From the NCBI RefSeq assembly GCF_002234675.1, contig NC_019867.2, forward strand, positions 1,754,001-1,818,000: DNA of 64,000 nucleotides. Reading direction: 5' to 3'. The DNA comes from Oryzias latipes (taxonomy: Eukaryota; Chordata; Actinopteri; Beloniformes; Adrianichthyidae). Of this stretch, positions 59,825-64,000 are shown one piece after another. Below the pieces are notes generated by a model. That model was not told the origin of the DNA and ran no database searches. It saw nothing but the letters and a program-made list of their open reading frames with translations. A program made the position numbers and the translations under genes. The stretch's first letter is position 1; every line of letters starts with the position of its first letter.

Positions 59825-62800
59825 GTAGGTCCCGACACTCAGATCGTCTTCTGATTTGTTTTCAAAGCCTTCCCAGTGGTCTTTAAATCAGGATTTGGAC
59901 AGTTTTGGGCCAAAATCAGAAACTTGCGTTGTTTTCTAGAACATAGTTTCTGCAGAGCGGCAGGAGTTCATTAGAAATGCCCCCCGCCCCCTTCCCTCCC
60001 CACTGCTGAGAGTTCTCTGTTTACAGTCTCTCCCACTAGCTTACAGCCCCTCACACCCCCAACCTAACATTAGCGGTGCAACAAAAATGGCAACAACATC
60101 AGATCCATCCACACGAGGAAAACAAAGACGTTCATGGATCGGTTTGTCTAACGGTGGATGATTGGAAAGGGGCGGAGCACGGAGCTCGTGGCCCCGCCCA
60201 GCACACTTTTTATGTCACAAATATAATCTCTTTCAAACTGGATTTTTTTCTTCTCCTCCCGATTCACGATTTCAATAAAGGAATAATCAGAAATGCAATT
60301 TTAGGCTTAGTTTTTTTTACGTATGTCCTCCATCGTCAGAAAAAATGCCGCAAGAACATGTAATAAACGCACAAAACAGCTTTTCTTTAAAAGTCAGATT
60401 AAAGGTTAGACCTTCAAAGAGGTCTGTCCTACAGACTGTAGATGTTTTGGGTCGAATCATTTAGATGAGATTGTGTTGAGTTTTTACTACACAGGGATGT
60501 AAATGTTTTCATAAATCAATAAATGAGTTTATGTCTTTAGGCTGCTCTCTTTAAAATCAAATGTTTTTTATGGTCAAATCAATTACAAGAGCTCACAAAA
60601 AAGGCTTTAAATCTGACTCTTTAAATATGATTAGAAAAGATTTGACTGTTGGAGGATTTCTGACTATTGGTTTAGAAAAAAGTGCAGGTGGTAGAAGAAT
60701 TTCTCCTTTATCGGTCCTGCCGTTGCTCGTGGTTCCTGCTGCTTTTTTTAGCCATTTATCAGGGAGCACAGCTGCACGTTGCTGTTCTCTCCCACCGACT
60801 TTTCTTTGCTTTTCTTTTTCACCGATGGAGAAAAACGGAATCACTTTACAGCCGACCGTCGTCATCACTCACAAGTCTGTGCACATGCGAGGAGAACCGG
60901 AGGAGCCGGTTTGGCAGCCCTCCTGCCGGAGACGGGGCTGCGTTCAAGGCCCCACTTTTGCTTTTTTAAGCTGGCAGGCTCGGCTGCAGTTTGTGGGTTT
61001 GATGCTGCTGTAAACAAACAGCTGCTGGATCGCAGACGAACAAACCCTTTTAAACAGACGCTAAAAATGCGTCCGAGAGGCCGATCATCCGCTGGCGAGG
61101 CGTGGAAATGACACAACATGTTGTGGAAGGAATGCAAATCATGACTGTTCATATTACACAGCTTCATAAATGTCTGCTTTAGTATGTGGAAGTGGCACTC
61201 CCTGCCTTTTCTGTGTTGTTTTCCTGTGACTTGTTCTAAAAACTCAGCTGTGACGTTATGAACCCTTCTTTTTTTTCCTTTTGTCGGTCAGACGCATCTC
61301 CGCCTGGTAAACCCGCTCTGATTGGCTGCAGATCCCCCGACAAGGAGACGTTTACGTGCTGGTGGACGCCTGGATCTCCGGGAGGCCTGCCGACCGTTCA
61401 CCGCCTTTACTACCACAGAGCAGAGTTAGTGCGCCGACCACCGCCCTCCCGTTCTCCTGCTAGAGCCTCGGCCTGCAGTTTGTTTGCATTAGCCACCAGA
61501 TGGCCAATTGAGTTTTAGATAAGTGTGTCCCCCCCGCCACGCCAGCTAATGACACTAAAGACAAGCGAGTGGAAAAGTACCCGGCCCTCCGCTCAGGCCG
61601 CGGTGAGCTGAACACATGCTCGCCTCCAACACTCGGGTCACCCATCCGACCTTCGTCGACCTTGGCCTGACTCATGGAAACAGGAGTAAGAAACGAGTGG
61701 ACGTGTTAAAACGCAGATCAAAGGTTTCTGCAAAAGAGACTTTTCTGACAGGAAGCTGTCAAAGTAAAGCAGACGCAGAAATGTTGGTGTTAAAAATGAA
61801 AAATTTAGGCCAGACGTCTCCAAGCCCAGGGCTAAGGACCGGTAGCGGTCTGGAGGACAGTTGGTACTTCAGCAGAAAAAAAAAATGACATTTTTAGTCT
61901 GATTCTGAAGGAAGTTTTATTTTGGAAAAACCACTGGATTCTCCCCACCACATCCAAGACACGTGCCGGGTCACTCGGTCGCGTTACTTTTTTTGAAGCT
62001 CAAGCTGCTTGAACCGCTAAACCGAGACCCCAAAGCTAACAAAAAAATTAATCTAATAGGAACGTTTCTTTTGGTCGAAAGAGGAAACAGAATAAGAGTC
62101 TTCAACTTCAAAATAAAAGAAGAAGAAAAACAGGAGTCTGTACATGAAATAATGCAGAATATTCCACAGTTGGCTGTCTAATGTTACAAGGATGCTGCCA
62201 ATGCGGCGTCTGACATTATAGCATCGACTTTGACAGTTATGGGTGAAAATCTAGATCCTGGTTTAATGGCTCCTACATCAAATCTAGGGGACAGAAAACG
62301 CTGAAATCAGCTGCAGATATTTTAAAAAGGATGAAAATAAACTTTTCTCTCAAAAAAAAAATATTTCTAAAAAATCAGATGCCAACTTCATCCTGGTCCA
62401 GGTCGGTTCGGGAAAATATTGTCTGCCGTTAAAGCGGTCCGCAGCCTGAAAGGGTTTAGAAAACGCTGATTTAAAGGATAGATCTGTTTATTTAGGTTTG
62501 TCCGGTAAGTTGAAGCTTCCACCTGACACACTTTTCCATGGTTTGGGTGTTCACAGGTCTAAAGTTGTCCGGGAGTGTCCCGACTACACCTCTGGAGGGA
62601 GTAACTCCTGCTACTTTGACAAGAGTCAGACCACCCTGTGGGTGGAGTACGAGCTGACCGTGGTGGCCACCAATGCCCTCGGGAACGCCACCTCAGACAC
62701 CCTGAGTATCGATGTCATGAATGTGGGTGAGTTCTGAGGGGTGGAGGCGGGGCTTATGGTTCTAAAACTGCAGACTCATCAGGCATGCGGCGTGTGACGT

Positions 62801-64000
62801 ACTTATCCCTTGTGCTATCTTGTGGGGTCCAGATGACCCCACAAGATAGCACAAGGGTTAAGGTGTTCACAATGTGCGAGCAGGGAGGGGCTTCTCTTTC
62901 AACTGTTAACCAGCGCGTGTCCAGCGGTGTACATCTTGGGAACCTCTCTCCGGGTTTTTTTCTTTCTCAGCTCCATTCCGATAAATGAAAGACTCTGTCG
63001 TCGAAAATCGTCCGAACACAAACCGCAGTTCTTGATTTCCCTCTTCGCGATCCTGTTTGTAACGGTCGACCTGGTTTAAATTTAACGGTGCGTTTTGTAC
63101 GTAGATTCTGAAAATGGTCTTCAAAATGTGCGTATCTGCACATGAATGCCAGACTTCTGAAGTCCAAAATGGCCGCTTTCGTAGACTTTTGATAGAAAGT
63201 GGCCGTTGTGATGTTGAAAAACCTAACAAAGACTAAACACAGAAAAGATGGGGGAAAGAAATCAAATGAAGCCACGCTGAAGCTGCGTTTTCCTGGTCTG
63301 CAGTTTCGCTTTTCTGCCGTTCTGTCCGGAGAAAAACAAGCCTGAAACTTTGACCTCGCCCACAGAGGTCCTCTTCTTAAATTAGAAATCAACACAGCGG
63401 AGAATTACCTGCACAGGCCGAGCTAATGATTGTCTAGGTTTTATTGGCGGCATAACTATCTTGGGTTCAGTGAAGGATGGAAAAGTACTGAGCTGCTGAA
63501 AGGCGGCGTGGACGAGATAAAAGGTCCAGCCTAACGCTGGTTGTTTGTTGTTCCGGTGGTTCTGGAGATCAGGAACCTTCCTTTAGTTCTGTCTTCTCTT
63601 TCAGGTTATAAATGTTTAATCTGGAGGGATTTGAAAACGTTTTAGGGTTTATCTTTATTGGGATTCAGGGAAGGGGGCGTGTCCTTGGCGGTAATTGGTT
63701 TTTATAGGCCAAAGATGACTTGGTACAAAGATTGACCCAAACATCTCCCAACGTTCTCAATGACAGAGGAGAAGGTCCAACAGCCTGTCAGTCCACCTTA
63801 ACTGGGACTGATCTGCTGTTCTGGAGGAATTCAGTCTTCTTGGCTGCTTCCACGCCGCTGCAGCATTGACCCTCAGTCGTAGTTAGAACCCTCTGCAGCA
63901 GCGTTCTGGACAACCTGGAGCCGTTCTAGAGATTTACTCTTTACTTAAACGTGTGAAGATGGAGTTGCAGTGATCAAGACGAGGAGATATAAAAGCGTGG
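59686..64000 (+). CDS. prlr: Prolactin receptor, 5' part (gene continues beyond window)
   Basis: The prolactin receptor is a class I cytokine receptor that signals through JAK2/STAT5; in fish it controls osmoregulation among other roles. Three coding exons are seen: 59686-59824 (5' UTR plus signal peptide from the ATG at 59764), 61292-61424 and 62557-62726. The phases match (1, 2, 1). Extracellular domain D1 starts [20 protein letters not shown], then FTCWWTPG, and continues [20 protein letters not shown], giving the two conserved disulphides (C-x-C-W and C-P-D-Y...S-C). The [17 protein letters not shown] signature is specific to prolactin receptors rather than growth hormone receptors. The second fibronectin domain with WSxWS, the membrane segment and the box 1 motif lie downstream of the window. 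Fish have prlra and prlrb; which one this is was not decided. Confidence 0.92.
59980..60355 (+). repeat. dispersed repeat family C, copy 2
   Basis: CCCTTCCCTCCCCACTGCTG, GTGGCCCCGCCCAGCACAC and TATGTCCTCCATCGTCAGAA match 33345-33570. This copy has about 170 bp of extra sequence after the first block. Lies in the first prlr coding intron. Confidence 0.75.
60356..61291 (+). other. prlr intron, no clear feature
   Basis: Open frames at 60561-61013 and 60779-61111 have no recognisable domain. No repeat recognised. Confidence 0.5.
61292..61424 (+). CDS. prlr: prlr exon: D1 domain, first half
   Basis: Acceptor TCGGTCAG, donor GCAGA|GTTAGT (phase 1 to 2). It encodes [20 protein letters not shown], then [20 protein letters not shown]. 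The two Cys and the WW pair are the D1 hallmark. Confidence 0.95.
61811..62467. mobile_element. hAT-like MITE in prlr intron
   Basis: The left end CAGACGTCTCCAAGCCCAGG (61811), followed by GGACCGGTAGCGG, and the inverted right end (CAGCGTTTTCTAAACCC, then GCGGACCGC, ending 62467) are degenerate copies of the CAGxGGTxTCxAA...GGACCG termini of fish hAT elements. The flanking ATTTAGGC and ATTTAAAG octamers share their first five bases, consistent with a decayed 8-bp target duplication. No transposase. Confidence 0.75.
62557..62726 (+). CDS. prlr: prlr exon: D1 domain, second half
   Basis: Acceptor TTCACAG, donor GTGG|GTGAGT (phase 2 to 1). It encodes [20 protein letters not shown], then [20 protein letters not shown] and [13 protein letters not shown]. 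The second disulphide pair and the strand F-G pattern are intact; one NAT sequon is present. Confidence 0.95.
62807..62857. mobile_element. 51-bp TIR-to-TIR palindrome of the CCCTTGTGCTATCTT MITE
   Basis: 62807-62829 and 62835-62857 are perfect 23-bp inverted repeats around CAGAT. The arms are the terminal sequence CCCTTGTGCTATCTTGTGGG of the family found at 24370, 17544 and 5926. TTAA follows on the right and TTAT precedes on the left. Confidence 0.95.
62858..64000 (+). other. prlr intron running off the window
   Basis: No further prlr exon was recognised. The minus-strand open frames at 62906-63395 have no recognisable domain. Some stretches (62990-63210, TGCGTTTTGTACGTAG and GTGCGTATCTGCACATG) have the flavour of a decayed MITE. 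Confidence 0.5.

Noticed and set aside
60561-61111. Open frames between prlr exons
   Set aside because: No domain, no phase-compatible splice sites, and prlr exons on either side join perfectly without them.

Overview
The window looks like nuclear DNA of a ray-finned (teleost) fish. Four vertebrate genes with short exons and canonical GT-AG junctions can be read by eye. They sit in a dense background of fish-type mobile elements: L2 and L1/Tx1-like LINEs, a Tc1 transposase fossil, many short MITEs, hAT-like and Harbinger-like fragments, and long minisatellites. The species cannot be determined. All exon calls come from reading frames, splice sites and recognised protein families; nothing was searched.

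Layout, left to right. (1) 935-8813, plus strand: the 3' two thirds of kremen1 (Wnt/Dickkopf co-receptor), covering WSC, CUB, linker, membrane segment and cytoplasmic tail. The kringle and signal-peptide exons lie before base 1. Its likely 3' UTR runs to about 10.03 kb. (2) 10.7-21.4 kb: a repeat-rich interval with a 5'-truncated L2 LINE whose RT core is preserved, a single-exon TRIM/PRY-SPRY gene broken by a 1-base frameshift in its RING finger, two facing LINE scraps, and a Tc1 relic. (3) 28305-21476, minus strand: embigin (emb), an Ig-superfamily chaperone-type partner of monocarboxylate transporters. Seven exons are readable; the last C-terminal exon was not found. One intron holds a 1.1-kb minisatellite and a large MITE palindrome. 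(4) 41754-31260, minus strand: a complete malt1 paracaspase of 15 coding exons and about 800 codons. It has a death domain, two Ig domains, a caspase-like domain with the catalytic His and Cys visible, a third Ig-like region and a C-terminal TRAF6-type motif. (5) 41.8-55.1 kb: intergenic DNA with an L1/Tx1-like fossil, MITEs and simple repeats. (6) 55.2 kb to the window end, plus strand: the 5' part of the prolactin receptor (prlr), with a probable CpG-rich first exon, a signal-peptide exon and the first two cytokine-receptor exons. The gene continues past the window.

The genes do not form an operon or pathway. malt1 (minus) and prlr (plus) are divergent across about 13 kb; emb and malt1 are head-to-tail on the minus strand; kremen1 and emb converge. 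The most interesting observations are in malt1: a 45-nt symmetrical cassette exon with a second in-frame acceptor 87 nt upstream that would add a hydrophobic, membrane-spanning-like segment, and a putative 60-nt intron in the second Ig domain that removes an in-frame stop. Other points of note are a roughly 280-bp MITE palindrome and a 37-bp-stem hairpin in emb introns, a 1.24-kb MITE nested inside another repeat, and a minimal 51-bp TIR-to-TIR palindrome in a prlr intron.
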